Source: Massilia agilis
GTDB lineage: Bacteria; Pseudomonadota; Gammaproteobacteria; Burkholderiales; Burkholderiaceae_D
DNA: 64,000 bases
Direction: 5' to 3'
Assembly: GCF_024756255.1 (NCBI RefSeq)
Contig: NZ_JANUHB010000004.1
Span: 406,830 to 470,829, forward strand
Every line of letters starts with the position of its first letter. The stretch's first letter is position 1. Made by a program: the position numbers and the translations under genes. Below the pieces are notes generated by a model. That model ran no database searches. It was not told the origin of the DNA and saw only the letters and a list, made by a program, of their open reading frames with translations. Positions 7,359 through 16,134 of the stretch are shown here, one piece after another.

Positions 7359-9176
7359 TCACTTCTGGCTGGCGATCCACTTGTCCACTTGCGCTTCCAG
7401 GATCGGCAGCGGCAGGGTGCCGTCGCCCATCACCACGGCGTGGAATTTCGGGTAGCTGAACTTCGGCCCCAGCGCCTTTTGCGCCTTGGCGCGCAGTTCC
7501 AGGATCTTCAGCGCGCCCACCTTGTAGGCCAGCGCCTGGCCCGGCCATACCATGTAGCGCTCGATCTGGTTGGTGGCGCGCGCTTCGCTGTAGCCCAGCA
7601 CCTGCATCGCGTACGCCACCGCCTTCTCACGGCTCCAGCCCATCGCGTGCATGCCCGTGTCCACCACCAGCCGCACCGCGCGCAACAGTTCGTCGTTCAG
7701 GTGGCCGTAGTAGGGCGCCGGGTCGTCGTAGAAGCCGAACTCGCGCCCCAGCGTCTCGCAGTACAGCGCCCAGCCCTCGGTGTAGGCGGCCGCGCTCGGG
7801 TGCTCGGTGTAGAACTTGCGGAAGTCCGGCAGCGGCAGTTCCTTGAGCAGCGCCGCGTGCAGGTGGTGGCCCGGCACGCCTTCGTGCAGCAGCAGGCTGG
7901 TCATGCCCACGTTGCTGTACTTCGCGGGGTCATTGACCACGGCCCAGAACACGCCCGGGTGCGAGCCGTCCGCCGCCACCGGCGTGTAGTGGTCCGACGC
8001 GGTGGCGCGCGTGAGCTCGGGTTCGAGCTGGATGTCGAGTCTGGCCTTGGGCAGCAGGCTGAAGTAGTTCGGCAGCTTGGCGTCCACCGTCGCGTAGATC
8101 TTGCGGTAGGCGTCCAGCACTTCCTGCTCGGTGTGGAAGGGCTTGAATTTGTCCTGCGCCGCCACCCATTGCGGCAGCTGGTTGGCCGGGCCCGTGTAGC
8201 CCAGCTTGGGCCCCAGTTCGGCCAGCTGGCGCTGGATGCGTGCCACTTCCTTCAGGCCCAGCTCGTGGATCTGCTGCGGCGTGAGCGCCAGGTTGGTGTT
8301 GTTCTTGATGCGCGCCTTGTACCAGGCCGCGCCGTTGGGAAGCTCGCCGTAGCCGGAGCTCGCGCGCGCGGCGGCCATGTAGTCGGACTCGAGGAACTGG
8401 CACAGGCTGTCCAGCGCGGGGCCGATGCGCGCCACCGCCTGGCGGTACGCGGCCGTCAGCTCTTCCTTGTCCTTGGCCGAGAATTGCGCCGGCAGGTTCT
8501 TGATCGGCGTGTAGAAGATGCTCGCTTCAGGCGTGCTGCTCCTGAGCTGCTGGAACTGCGGCAGCATCTTCACCACGATCGCCTTCGGCTGCACCACGCC
8601 CACGCGGATGCCTTCCTTCATGTTGACGATGGCCTGGTCGATCCACGCGGGCAGCTGGTTCAGGCGGGACAGGTAGGCGCGATACTGGGCCGGCGTGGTC
8701 AAGGGCTGCGAGCCGGTGCCGCTGGCGTAGTTGGCCAGCACGCTGGGCACGTTCTCGAAGTGGTTCAGGGGCAGCAGGTGCTCGGGGAAGTGCTCCAGGT
8801 CGAGCTGGCTGTTGATTTCGAACTCGAGGATGTCGTAGTTCAGCCGCGCCTTTTCCGGCAGCTGCGCGCGCTCGATCATGTGCAGCTGGCGCAGCTCGTC
8901 GTGGTACTGCGCGAACTGTTTGGCCCGCACCACAGGCGAGATCGCCATGCCGATCTGGTCGTCGTAGCGGCTGTCGCCATTGGCGGTGGCGTACAGCAGC
9001 GGGTCGAACTTCGCGCGCGCCACGTAGAACTGGTCGGCCAGCTTGTCGAGCTTTTGCTGGGCCGGGCTGGGCGCCGCGGCGCGGGTCGCGGCCAGCGCGG
9101 GGTGGGTCAGGACGGCGCCCGTCAGCAGGCAGGCAGCGAGGGCGGTAACACGCAGTGCGGGAAGGGTTCGGGACAT
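7359..9176 (-). CDS. DUF885 family secreted metallopeptidase-like protein
   Basis: A 605-residue exported protein. A cleavable signal peptide is clear (hydrophobic stretch ALAACLLTGAVLT, then ALAA before residue 31). The DUF885 fold is related to gluzincin-type metallopeptidases. The key motif LLLHEGVPGHHLHAALL near residue 430 carries HExxxxHH-type metal ligands, and a downstream EGWALYCETLG supplies the usual glutamate. DUF885 proteins are annotated as putative peptidases acting in the periplasm or at the surface, and the substrate is unknown. It is divergent from the arsR-type gene and probably heads an operon with DUF1801. Confidence 0.82.
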   Translation of the reverse strand: MSRTLPALRVTALAACLLTGAVLTHPALAATRAAAPSPAQQKLDKLADQFYVARAKFDPLLYATANGDSRYDDQIGMAISPVVRAKQFAQYHDELRQLHMIERAQLPEKARLNYDILEFEINSQLDLEHFPEHLLPLNHFENVPSVLANYASGTGSQPLTTPAQYRAYLSRLNQLPAWIDQAIVNMKEGIRVGVVQPKAIVVKMLPQFQQLRSSTPEASIFYTPIKNLPAQFSAKDKEELTAAYRQAVARIGPALDSLCQFLESDYMAAARASSGYGELPNGAAWYKARIKNNTNLALTPQQIHELGLKEVARIQRQLAELGPKLGYTGPANQLPQWVAAQDKFKPFHTEQEVLDAYRKIYATVDAKLPNYFSLLPKARLDIQLEPELTRATASDHYTPVAADGSHPGVFWAVVNDPAKYSNVGMTSLLLHEGVPGHHLHAALLKELPLPDFRKFYTEHPSAAAYTEGWALYCETLGREFGFYDDPAPYYGHLNDELLRAVRLVVDTGMHAMGWSREKAVAYAMQVLGYSEARATNQIERYMVWPGQALAYKVGALKILELRAKAQKALGPKFSYPKFHAVVMGDGTLPLPILEAQVDKWIASQK

Positions 9177-9213
9177 CGTCGTGGCATCCTTAGGTTGAAG
9201 TTCCGAAAGGATA

Positions 9214-9286
9214 CAACAGTTGTTGCACGATCCAGACGCGAGTTCGATACTAAAGTTCTTGCTTTACTATTCAAACTCGCTATACT
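9214..9286 (+). promoter_or_regulatory. Promoter of the ArsR-type gene
   Basis: TTGCTT at 9259-9264 and TATACT at 9281-9286 are 16 bases apart and form a good sigma-70 promoter. Transcription should start only a few bases before the ATG at 9294, so the message would be almost leaderless. Upstream, CAACA-GT-TGTTG at 9214-9225 is a small inverted repeat between the divergent DUF885 and arsR genes and may be an operator. Confidence 0.55.
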
Positions 9287-9293
9287 TAAGTCC

Positions 9294-9644
9294 ATGCTTA
9301 ACAAACACGATCCACTCGACCTGGCGTTCCAGGCACTGGCTGATGGTTCACGCCGCGCGATGCTGGCGCGGCTGGCCAGGGGGCCGGCTTCGGTATCGGA
9401 GCTGGCGCAACCGCTGTCGATGTCGCTGCCGGCCGTCATGCAGCACCTGTCCGTGCTGGAAGGCGCGGGCCTGGTGCGCTCCCAGAAGGCCGGGCGCACC
9501 CGCACCTGCAACATAGAACCCGCGGGCCTGTCGCTGGCCGAACAGTGGATCAACCAACGCCGCCAGGAGTGGGAGGGCCACTTCGACCGCCTTGGCGAAT
9601 ACCTCAATACCTTGAAAGCTGAAGGAGATGGCAATGGCAAATGA
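9294..9644 (+). CDS. ArsR-family transcriptional regulator
   Basis: A 116-residue winged helix-turn-helix repressor. The core LALADGSRRAMLARL-like start (QALADGSRRAMLARL), the recognition-helix segment SMSLPAVMQHLSVLEGAGLV and the wing RSQKAGRTRTCNIEP are typical of the ArsR subgroup encoded next to SRPBCC/AHSA1 genes. It has no cysteine cluster, so it is unlikely to sense arsenic or other soft metals. The stop overlaps the downstream SRPBCC start. The pair is a common bacterial module; the inducer is unknown. Confidence 0.85.
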   Translation: MLNKHDPLDLAFQALADGSRRAMLARLARGPASVSELAQPLSMSLPAVMQHLSVLEGAGLVRSQKAGRTRTCNIEPAGLSLAEQWINQRRQEWEGHFDRLGEYLNTLKAEGDGNGK

Positions 9645-10569
9645 CACCGTAGCGACCAGGCAGCACCAACTGAAGGTATCCCGCGTATTCCCGGCCTCGC
9701 GCGAGCAGGTGTTCGCGGCGTGGAGTTCGGCCGAGCATGTGAAGCACTGGTTCTGCCCGCAGGGCTTCACGGTGCCGCACGCGACGGTGGAGTTCCGCCC
9801 CGGCGGCGCGTTCGATGTGTGCATGCGCGCGCCCGACGGTCAGGAACACTGGACCCGCGGCCACTTCCTCGAGGTGGTGCCGCCGGCGCGCCTGGTGATC
9901 GACATGACGGTGCCCGGCGCCGATGGCGAGCCGCTCTTCAGTGCCCACACCACCGTGGTGTTCACCAGCGGGTGCGGCGGCACGCACATGGAAGTGGAGC
10001 AGGCGTACACGCTGTTCCATCCGCTCGCCGAACAGATGGTCAAGGGCGCGCAAATGGGCTGGGAACAAACCCTCGACCGCCTTGGCCGCGCGCTGGAGTA
10101 CGCGCAGCAGCCGGCTGCGCGCAGCGTGGTGCACGGCAGCTTTCGCATCGAGCGCCGTTTCGACGTGCCGCGCGAACGTGTGTGGAGCGCGTTCGCCGAC
10201 CAGGAGGCCAAGGCCAAGTGGTTCGGCGGCGGCAACGGCCAGACCATCCTCGCGCGCACGGCGGACATACGGCCCGGTGGCCGCGAGCACGTGCAGGGGC
10301 GCTGGGGCAGCGGCACGGTCTCGACCTTCGACGCGGTGTACTTCGACGTGGTGCCCAACGAGCGCCTGGTGTACTCCTACGAGATGCACCTGGACCAGCG
10401 CAAGATCTCGGTGTCGCTCGCAACCCTGGAATTGAAGCAGGACGGCGCCGGCACCCTGGTCGTGATGAGCGAGCACGGCGCCTTCCTCGACGGCTACGAC
10501 GACGCCGGCTCACGCGAACGCGGCACCAATCTGCTGCTCGATGCGGTGGGCGAGTACCTTAAGGGGTGA
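9634..10569 (+). CDS. Tandem SRPBCC (AHSA1-type) domain protein
   Basis: A 311-residue soluble protein made of two AHSA1/SRPBCC ligand-binding folds, at about residues 10-155 and 165-310. Each repeats the family start: VSRVFPASREQVFAAWSSAE with KHWFCPQGF, and IERRFDVPRERVWSAFADQE with KWFGGGNGQT. Most relatives next to ArsR genes have a single domain, so this is an internal duplication or fusion. AAGGAG at 9622-9627 sits six bases before the ATG at 9634 and directly abuts the alternative ATG at 9628, which decides the start. It overlaps the regulator by 11 bases. It probably binds a small hydrophobic ligand. Confidence 0.85.
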   Translation: MANDTVATRQHQLKVSRVFPASREQVFAAWSSAEHVKHWFCPQGFTVPHATVEFRPGGAFDVCMRAPDGQEHWTRGHFLEVVPPARLVIDMTVPGADGEPLFSAHTTVVFTSGCGGTHMEVEQAYTLFHPLAEQMVKGAQMGWEQTLDRLGRALEYAQQPAARSVVHGSFRIERRFDVPRERVWSAFADQEAKAKWFGGGNGQTILARTADIRPGGREHVQGRWGSGTVSTFDAVYFDVVPNERLVYSYEMHLDQRKISVSLATLELKQDGAGTLVVMSEHGAFLDGYDDAGSRERGTNLLLDAVGEYLKG

Positions 10570-10598
10570 CCGGCAACGGGCATGGCATGTTGCAGAAA

Positions 10599-10623
10599 TG
10601 CACACTATTTTTTCTAATGTGCA
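10599..10623. promoter_or_regulatory. Inverted repeat upstream of the diguanylate cyclase
   Basis: TGCACA at 10599-10604 and TGTGCA at 10618-10623 are perfect inverted arms around an AT-rich 13-base core that includes TATTTTTTCTAA. The placement about 50 bases before the diguanylate cyclase start suggests a regulator site or part of a promoter. No regulator can be named. Confidence 0.3.
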
Positions 10624-10671
10624 ACTGCGGAGTGGTATGATGTATGCATCAAGATTCCGGAGCGGCGGTGC

Positions 10672-12594
10672 ATGCTCCTGGCTGTCATGCCTATCTACAC
10701 CTATAAATCTCTGCGCGCCGCCGGCTCGTCCGGGGCGTGGTTCCGTCGTGCCGTCCTGCTGCGCCTTGCAGCCTTCCTTGCCCTGAGCACGCCGCTGGTG
10801 TGGCTGGCGGTGTGCGCCGAACGCAGCCAGCTCTCCACGATCGCCATCGAGCAGAGCCGGCTGGACGTCAAGAACCTGGCGCGCGCGTTTTCCGAGGAAG
10901 TCAACTCCACGATCAGCACCGTGGACATGTCGCTGTTGCACCTGCGCACGCACTGGGAACAGGGCCATGAAGGATTCAGCACGCAGGTCGAGCGCCTGAA
11001 CAAGGAGCTGCATGGCCGCGTGATCATGCAGGTGTCGGTGACGGATGCGCAGGGGCGCCTGGTGTATTCCAGCGCGCGCCCGGCCAACGGCATGGACCTG
11101 AGCGACCGCGAGCACATCCGCGTGCACCTCGAAGGACACGGCGACGTGCTGTTCGTCAGCCACCCGGTGCTCGGGCGCGTGTCGGGCCAGTGGTCGGTGC
11201 AGTTCACCCGGCCCATCTACCGTGGCGGCAGGCTCGATGGCGTCATTGTCGCGTCGGTCGCACCTGCGTACTTCTCGCGCTTCTATGCCGACATCGACCT
11301 GGGGCCGGACACCTCGATTGCACTGGTGCGATACGATGGCACGGTCGTGGCGCGCCAGTCGCGCAACGGCAGCGGCGACATCGGCAAGGTGCTCAGGGGC
11401 TACCCATACTATGCGTGGCGCACCGATAAAACGGAGAAGGCTGGCTACTTCCAGCGCCACGGCCAGCTGGACGGCATCGAGCGCGTCTACGCCTGGCGCG
11501 ACCTGCCCAACTATCCGCTTACGGTCACCGTCGGCGAGTCGCTCGCCGATGCGAACGCGCACTACGACAAGCAGAAGACGATCCTCGTGCGCACGGGCGT
11601 GGTGGCCAACGTGGTGCTGGCGCTGCTGGGCTGGGTGGCGATCGCGGCCGCCGACAATCGGCGCCGCGCGGTGAAAGCGCTGGCCGAGGCCGAAGCGCGC
11701 TGGAAGCTGGCGCTCAACGCCGCCGGCGAGGGCGTGTGGGACTGGAATCTTGCGACCGCGATGCTCAACCTGTCCGCGCGCGCGCAAGCGCTCCTGGACG
11801 TGGCTACCCCGGCCATAGCGTGCCCTCCCGATACGCTGTACCAGACGATCCACCCCGAGGACATGGGCCGCGTGATCCGTGCACTGCGCGACCATTACGA
11901 AGGGCGCACGCCGGACTTCATGGCCGAGCACCGGGTGCGCCAGCGCGACGGCCGCTGGAGCTGGATCCTGGCGCGCGGCATGCTGGTCGAGCGCGCGCCC
12001 GACGGCAGCCCGCTGCGCATGATCGGCACCTTCGCCAACATCGACGAGCGCAAGAACGCCGAAGAGCAGATCATCCACCAGGCGCACCACGATGCGCTGA
12101 CCGGCCTGCCCAACCGGCTGCTGTTCGGCGACCGCCTGCAGCAAGCGATCCGCGCGGCGCAGCGCGAGCAGACCAGGCTGGCGGTGCTGTACTTCGACCT
12201 GGACAAGTTCAAGCCGGTCAACGACACCTACGGCCACGCGGTGGGCGACGCGCTGCTGGTCGAGGTGGCCAAGCGCGTGGCCGGCACCCTGCGCGAATCG
12301 GACACGCTGGCGCGGCTGGGCGGCGACGAGTTCGTGGTGCTGCTGCCGGGCTGCTCGGAAGCGATGCAGGCGCGCCTGGTTGCGGAGACCGTCCTCGCGC
12401 AGCTGAACCTGCCGTTCGTGGCGGACGGCCATGTGCTGCACATTTCCGGCAGCATCGGCTTTGCGCTGTTCCCGGACAACGGACTGGACAGCGAGGAACT
12501 GCTGCGCAGCGCCGACGTGGCCATGTACTCGGCCAAGTCCACCGGCCGCGGGCGGGTGTGCGGGCCGGACGAGCACCTGCCTGTGGCGGCGTGA
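10672..12594 (+). CDS. Membrane sensor diguanylate cyclase (PDC/Cache-PAS-GGDEF)
   Basis: A 640-residue inner-membrane enzyme that makes cyclic di-GMP from two GTP. It has a first membrane helix at about residues 25-47, a periplasmic PDC/Cache-type sensor to about 300, a second helix near 303-325, a PAS domain from about 345 (AAGEGVWDWN) with a PAC-like end, and a GGDEF domain from about 470. The active site LGGDEFVVLLPG is intact near residue 549. RESD lies five residues before it and forms an inhibitory I-site, so product feedback is likely. There is no EAL domain. An ATG at 10687 is an alternative start. It probably influences motility or surface attachment. Confidence 0.9.
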   Translation: MLLAVMPIYTYKSLRAAGSSGAWFRRAVLLRLAAFLALSTPLVWLAVCAERSQLSTIAIEQSRLDVKNLARAFSEEVNSTISTVDMSLLHLRTHWEQGHEGFSTQVERLNKELHGRVIMQVSVTDAQGRLVYSSARPANGMDLSDREHIRVHLEGHGDVLFVSHPVLGRVSGQWSVQFTRPIYRGGRLDGVIVASVAPAYFSRFYADIDLGPDTSIALVRYDGTVVARQSRNGSGDIGKVLRGYPYYAWRTDKTEKAGYFQRHGQLDGIERVYAWRDLPNYPLTVTVGESLADANAHYDKQKTILVRTGVVANVVLALLGWVAIAAADNRRRAVKALAEAEARWKLALNAAGEGVWDWNLATAMLNLSARAQALLDVATPAIACPPDTLYQTIHPEDMGRVIRALRDHYEGRTPDFMAEHRVRQRDGRWSWILARGMLVERAPDGSPLRMIGTFANIDERKNAEEQIIHQAHHDALTGLPNRLLFGDRLQQAIRAAQREQTRLAVLYFDLDKFKPVNDTYGHAVGDALLVEVAKRVAGTLRESDTLARLGGDEFVVLLPGCSEAMQARLVAETVLAQLNLPFVADGHVLHISGSIGFALFPDNGLDSEELLRSADVAMYSAKSTGRGRVCGPDEHLPVAA

Positions 12595-12725
12595 AAACGG
12601 AACACGGCGCAAAGATCCGGAACCGTTACATTCGCTTGCAATTGAAACGTTTTTGACCTTTGCGCACTGCGGCAGGACAAGTACTCTGTAGCCATTCGTC
12701 CATATCGGCAACAGAGGAATTCAGC

Positions 12726-13178
12726 GTGAAACAAGCATTCAATCTTTTTAGCGTGCGCAACCAGGTGGTCGCGGCAGTCATCGGTATCGCGGCCCTGTCC
12801 GCACCGCTGGGCGCACAGGCGGCGCCCCATGGCGAACGCTGCGAGAGCTGCGGCACGGTCGTCTCGACCCATACTTACCAGCGCGCGGCCGAGCATGGCA
12901 GTGGCCTGGGCATTGCGACCGGCGCGCTGGTGGGTGGCTTCCTGGGCAATCGCGTCGGCGGCGGCAACGGCCGCAAGCTGGCCACGGTGGCCGGCGCGGT
13001 GGGCGGCGGTTACGCCGGCAACGAAATCGAGCGCAATGCGCGGTCGCGTACCGTCACCGAAACCCGCGTGCGCATGAGCAGCGGCGCGGTGCGCAGCTTC
13101 TCCGAAGAAGGCGCGCGCCAGCACTACAAGGGCGAGCACGTGCGCGTCGAACACGGGCGCCTGATCTCGCAGCGCTAA
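12726..13178 (+). CDS. Exported glycine-zipper 2TM protein
   Basis: A 150-residue envelope protein. It begins at GTG 12726 behind AGAGGAA, and an in-frame upstream ATG at 12660 would interrupt the signal peptide. The signal peptide is clear (VVAAVIGIAALSAPLGAQA). After a short segment with a CESC cysteine pair comes the glycine-zipper hairpin GIATGALVGGFLGNRVGGG with GAVGGGYAGNEIER, as in SlyB/OsmB/RcnB-neighbour proteins. The C-terminal third is basic and polar. Family members are outer-membrane or periplasmic and linked to envelope stress. There is no lipobox, so it is probably not a lipoprotein. Exact role unknown. Confidence 0.8.
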   Translation: MKQAFNLFSVRNQVVAAVIGIAALSAPLGAQAAPHGERCESCGTVVSTHTYQRAAEHGSGLGIATGALVGGFLGNRVGGGNGRKLATVAGAVGGGYAGNEIERNARSRTVTETRVRMSSGAVRSFSEEGARQHYKGEHVRVEHGRLISQR

Positions 13179-13198
13179 CGTACAGCTAACTCAGGAAG

Positions 13199-13305
13199 CG
13201 TCGTCCCCGCGCAGGCGGGGACCCATAGAGCTCCGACAGCACCGCTCGGCTCGGCGCCACGTTGGCGCCAGCTCAGTATGGGTCCCCGCCTGCGCGGGGA
13301 CGACG
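13199..13305. repeat. Long perfect palindrome between convergent genes
   Basis: A 27-base arm at 13199-13225 (CGTCGTCCCCGCGCAGG and on to GGGGACCCA) is exactly complementary to 13279-13305. The 53-base loop holds a second small hairpin, GGCGCCACGTTGGCGCC. The gene ends on both sides converge on it, so it can serve as a bidirectional terminator. The GTCGTCCCCGC...GGGGACCCA type of unit is a dispersed repeat known in several proteobacterial genomes. It differs from the GTAGGGTGGGC family elsewhere in this window. Confidence 0.75.
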
Positions 13306-13326
13306 TGGTTCAGGTGGTGAGACCGG

Positions 13327-15615
13327 TTACCGCACCATCGCCCCGCGCATGTCGGCGGTATCGGGCAGTTCGCGCGTGCAGCGCGGCAGGTAGATCGACA
13401 CCGTGGTGCCGCGCCCGACCTGGCTCGACAACCGGATGTGGCCGCCGCTTTGCTTGACGAAGCCGTGCGCCATCGACAGGCCAAGGCCGGTGCCCTTGCC
13501 TTCGGGCTTGGTGGTGAAGAAGGGCTCGAAGGCGCGTTCCATCACTTCCGGCGGCATGCCGCTGCCGGTGTCCGATACCGCCACCATCACATACTGCCCG
13601 GGTGTCATGTCCGGGTCGGGCAGCTGGTTGCGGTCGAGGTTGGCGTTGTCCAGCTCGATCGTGATGCTGCCGCGGCCCTCCATCGCGTCGCGCGCGTTGA
13701 TCACCAGGTTCAGGATCACGTTTTCGAGCTGGTTCGGGTCGACCTGCGCATTCCACAGGTTGGGCGCGACTGCCCGGCGCAGCTCGATGGCGTCGCCCGC
13801 GGCGCGGTGCAGCAGGCTGTCCATGCGCTCGATCAGGTGGGCCACGTTCACCACCTGGGGGTGCAGCGGCTGGCGCCGCGCGAACGCCAGCAGCTGGACC
13901 GACAGCTTCGAGCCGCGCTCCACAGCGTCCAGGATGCTTTGCAGGCGCTGCGCCATGTTGCCGGGCGAGCGCTGGATCAGCTGCACGTTGGCGCTGATGA
14001 TGTGCAGCAGGTTGTTGAAGTCGTGCGCCACCCCGCCGGTAAGCTTGCCCACCGCCTCCAGCTTTTGCGCGCGCTGCAGCGCGGTGCGCGCTTCGTCCAG
14101 CCGCAGCTGGCGCTGGCGCTCGCGTACTTCGGCCTCCTTGCGCGGGGTGATGTCGCGGATGAAGGCGCTGGCGCCGTAGCCGGCCGCGGTCGGCAGCGCG
14201 GCGACCGCCAGCTCGACCGGGATCTGGCGCCCGCTGCGGTGCTGGGCCAGCATGTCGGTCGGGCCTTCTAGCAGCTGGCCGGTGCCGCTGGTGACGAAGC
14301 GGGCAAAGCCTTCGCGGTGGCGTTCGCGCTGCTCCTGCGGCACGATCACGTCGGCGATCTCGCGGCCGATGGCCTCGTGCTCGGTCCAGCCGAACAGCTG
14401 GGTGGCCTTGATGTTCCAGTCGGTGATGCGGCCCTGCGCGTCGATCGCGATGAAGGCGTCGTAGGCGTTTTGCAGGATCACGCGCATGCGGCGCTGCTCG
14501 GCCTCGATGCGCTCGTACGACTCGCGCAGCTCGTGGGTCATCTCCTGCGCCAGGTCCACCGCCCGGCTGCGTTCGCTGGCCAGCAGCCACACCACGAGGC
14601 TGAGCAAAAAGCCCAGGCCGGCGCCGGTCACCGCGATCACCAGCGGGCGCGTCCGGTCCAGCTGCGCTTCGAACGAAGGCGCCGAGGCGATCGCTAAGGT
14701 CCAGTGGCGCCCGGCGATCGTTACCGTGTTCGACGTCGCGAACAGCGGCGTGCGCGCGGCGGGGACGGGGCCGGACGCGTACAGCAGGGCGTCCGGCGAG
14801 ACGGTCTCGCCGTCGTAGATCCGGGTCGCCAGGTCGCCGGAATGCTCGCCGCCCAGGCCGCGCATCAGGTCGTTCATGCGGAACGGCGCGTACGCCCAGC
14901 CGACGATCGCGGCGCGCCGCTCCTCGACGGTGCGCGAGCGTACGCCCGGGCGGTACACCGGCAGGTACATGAGAAAACCCGGCTGCGCGCCCTTGTCGCC
15001 TTCCTGCACCAGCACCACCTTGCCGGTCACGGCCGCCTTGCCGGTGTCGCGCGCGGCCTCCATCGCGGCGCGGCGCGATGGTTCGCTGAACATGTCGAAG
15101 CCGAACGCGCGCAGGTTGCGGCCGTGGAACGGTTCGATGTGGGTGATCGAGGTATATTCCGGGCGCGGCGGATCGCGCGGGTGGACCAGGTAGCCGGCAA
15201 AACCCATGCGCTGCATCGCCGCCTCGTGTGCTTCCAGTTGCGCTGCGGGAACGATGGCCGCGATGCCGAGCGCTTCGATGCCGGGAAAATCCTCATCCAG
15301 CTTGAGCACCGAAAAGTAGTCGGCGAACGCCTTGTGGCTGATGTCCACCGAGCCGCGCAGGAAACCCTGCTCGCCGCGCAGCACCTCTTCGTACACGGTC
15401 ATGCGCCGCACCAGCAGGCTGGACATGTCGCGCGCCCGGTAGTCGAAGGTGTTCTGCAGCGTCGAGTGCGCCATGTGGCGCGCGCTGGTATAGGCGCTGT
15501 AAGTGATCAGCAGCGACACCAGGAACACCAGCCCCGCCAGCAGCAGCGGCACGCGCCGGGAACCGGGCGGGGCGTCGCGACGCGGCAGGGATGATGGATG
15601 GGCTTGGCTGTGCAT
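13327..15615 (-). CDS. CHASE-PAS sensor histidine kinase
   Basis: A 762-residue membrane kinase. A membrane helix at about residues 22-43 is followed by a periplasmic CHASE domain (VLRGEQGFLRGS, then DFPGIEALGIA and a YTSITHIEPFHGRN segment) and a second helix near 325-345. A PAS domain comes next (NAYDAFIAIDAQGRITDWN), then the dimerisation and phospho-acceptor segment GGVAHDFNNLLHI with histidine near residue 530, an N box (NLVINARDAMEG) near 640, and G boxes ending GTGLGLSMAHGFVKQSGG. All catalytic boxes are intact. There is no receiver domain and no response regulator next to it, so its partner is encoded elsewhere. CHASE domains sense small extracellular molecules. Confidence 0.9.
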   Translation of the reverse strand: MHSQAHPSSLPRRDAPPGSRRVPLLLAGLVFLVSLLITYSAYTSARHMAHSTLQNTFDYRARDMSSLLVRRMTVYEEVLRGEQGFLRGSVDISHKAFADYFSVLKLDEDFPGIEALGIAAIVPAAQLEAHEAAMQRMGFAGYLVHPRDPPRPEYTSITHIEPFHGRNLRAFGFDMFSEPSRRAAMEAARDTGKAAVTGKVVLVQEGDKGAQPGFLMYLPVYRPGVRSRTVEERRAAIVGWAYAPFRMNDLMRGLGGEHSGDLATRIYDGETVSPDALLYASGPVPAARTPLFATSNTVTIAGRHWTLAIASAPSFEAQLDRTRPLVIAVTGAGLGFLLSLVVWLLASERSRAVDLAQEMTHELRESYERIEAEQRRMRVILQNAYDAFIAIDAQGRITDWNIKATQLFGWTEHEAIGREIADVIVPQEQRERHREGFARFVTSGTGQLLEGPTDMLAQHRSGRQIPVELAVAALPTAAGYGASAFIRDITPRKEAEVRERQRQLRLDEARTALQRAQKLEAVGKLTGGVAHDFNNLLHIISANVQLIQRSPGNMAQRLQSILDAVERGSKLSVQLLAFARRQPLHPQVVNVAHLIERMDSLLHRAAGDAIELRRAVAPNLWNAQVDPNQLENVILNLVINARDAMEGRGSITIELDNANLDRNQLPDPDMTPGQYVMVAVSDTGSGMPPEVMERAFEPFFTTKPEGKGTGLGLSMAHGFVKQSGGHIRLSSQVGRGTTVSIYLPRCTRELPDTADMRGAMVR

Positions 15616-15764
15616 GGGTCAGGTGAACGGTCGAGGGCGGTCATTCCAGGCCGCAAGCAGGAAGCACGCCAATACATTTAGCATACGCATCTATGCGTCC
15701 CGAAGGCGCACGCCATCCCGAGCGCACCCGAGGATATTGGAAACAATAGTTGCGATGCTACAAT

Positions 15765-15836
15765 CTGCCGCTGCCGCTGCCGCTGCCGCTGCCGCTGCCG
15801 CTGTCGCTGCCGCTGTCGCTGCCGCTGTCGCTGCCG
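15765..15836 (+). repeat. Hexanucleotide microsatellite (CTGCCG/CTGTCG, 12 units)
   Basis: Twelve consecutive hexamers: six CTGCCG followed by three CTGTCG-CTGCCG pairs. The tract ends 25 bases before the ATG of the SCO1 remnant. In the frame of the downstream cupredoxin it would read as alternating Leu-Pro/Leu-Ser, but there is no sign that it is translated. Such tracts can expand or shrink by slippage. Here each change would shift promoter or leader spacing by six bases without affecting any reading frame. Confidence 0.85.
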
Positions 15837-15861
15837 CCGACCCGTTGCCTCCCCAGACCCG

Positions 15862-16134
15862 ATGAGCTTCGATTCCCCCACCGTGAACCAGCGTCGCCGC
15901 CAGTTGCTGCGCAGCGCCGCCGCCGTGCCGCTGGCCGCCGGCGTTCCCGCGTTGGCGCTGTCGGCCACCACCGGCAAGCCGTTCAGCCTGGCGGACTACC
16001 GCGGCAAGGTGGTCGCGCATTCGTCCTATCTGTATTTCATCGACCGCCGCGGCATGCTGCGCGCGCTGCTGCCGTTCGGGCGGCCGGCCGCCGACATCGT
16101 GCACGACGCCCGCGCCCTGCTGGAGGAACCGTGA
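15862..16134 (+). pseudogene. SCO1/SenC copper chaperone, internally deleted remnant
   Basis: A 90-codon open frame. It starts like a Tat/Sec-exported SCO protein (RRQLLRSAAAVPLAAGVPAL) and the thioredoxin-fold opening GKPFSLADYRGKVV. It then jumps directly to the C-terminal end SSYLYFIDRRGMLRALLPFG with AADIVHDARALLEE. The middle of the fold, including the CxxxC copper site, is missing; intact SCO proteins are about 190-220 residues. The deletion is in frame, so a short peptide could still be made, but it cannot bind copper in the usual way. Its stop overlaps the cupredoxin start by one base (TGATG). An assembly collapse is an alternative explanation. Confidence 0.75.

Noticed and set aside
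7290..9290. Long plus-strand frame running into the ArsR gene
   Set aside because: Only the last 116 codons match a protein family. The rest is antisense to the DUF885 and DUF1801 genes, and a good promoter lies just before 9294.
15750..16133. Possible N-terminal extension of the cupredoxin through the hexamer repeat
   Set aside because: The frame is open, but it would encode a Leu-Pro repeat in front of a normal signal peptide. The ATG at 16134 is coupled to the preceding stop.
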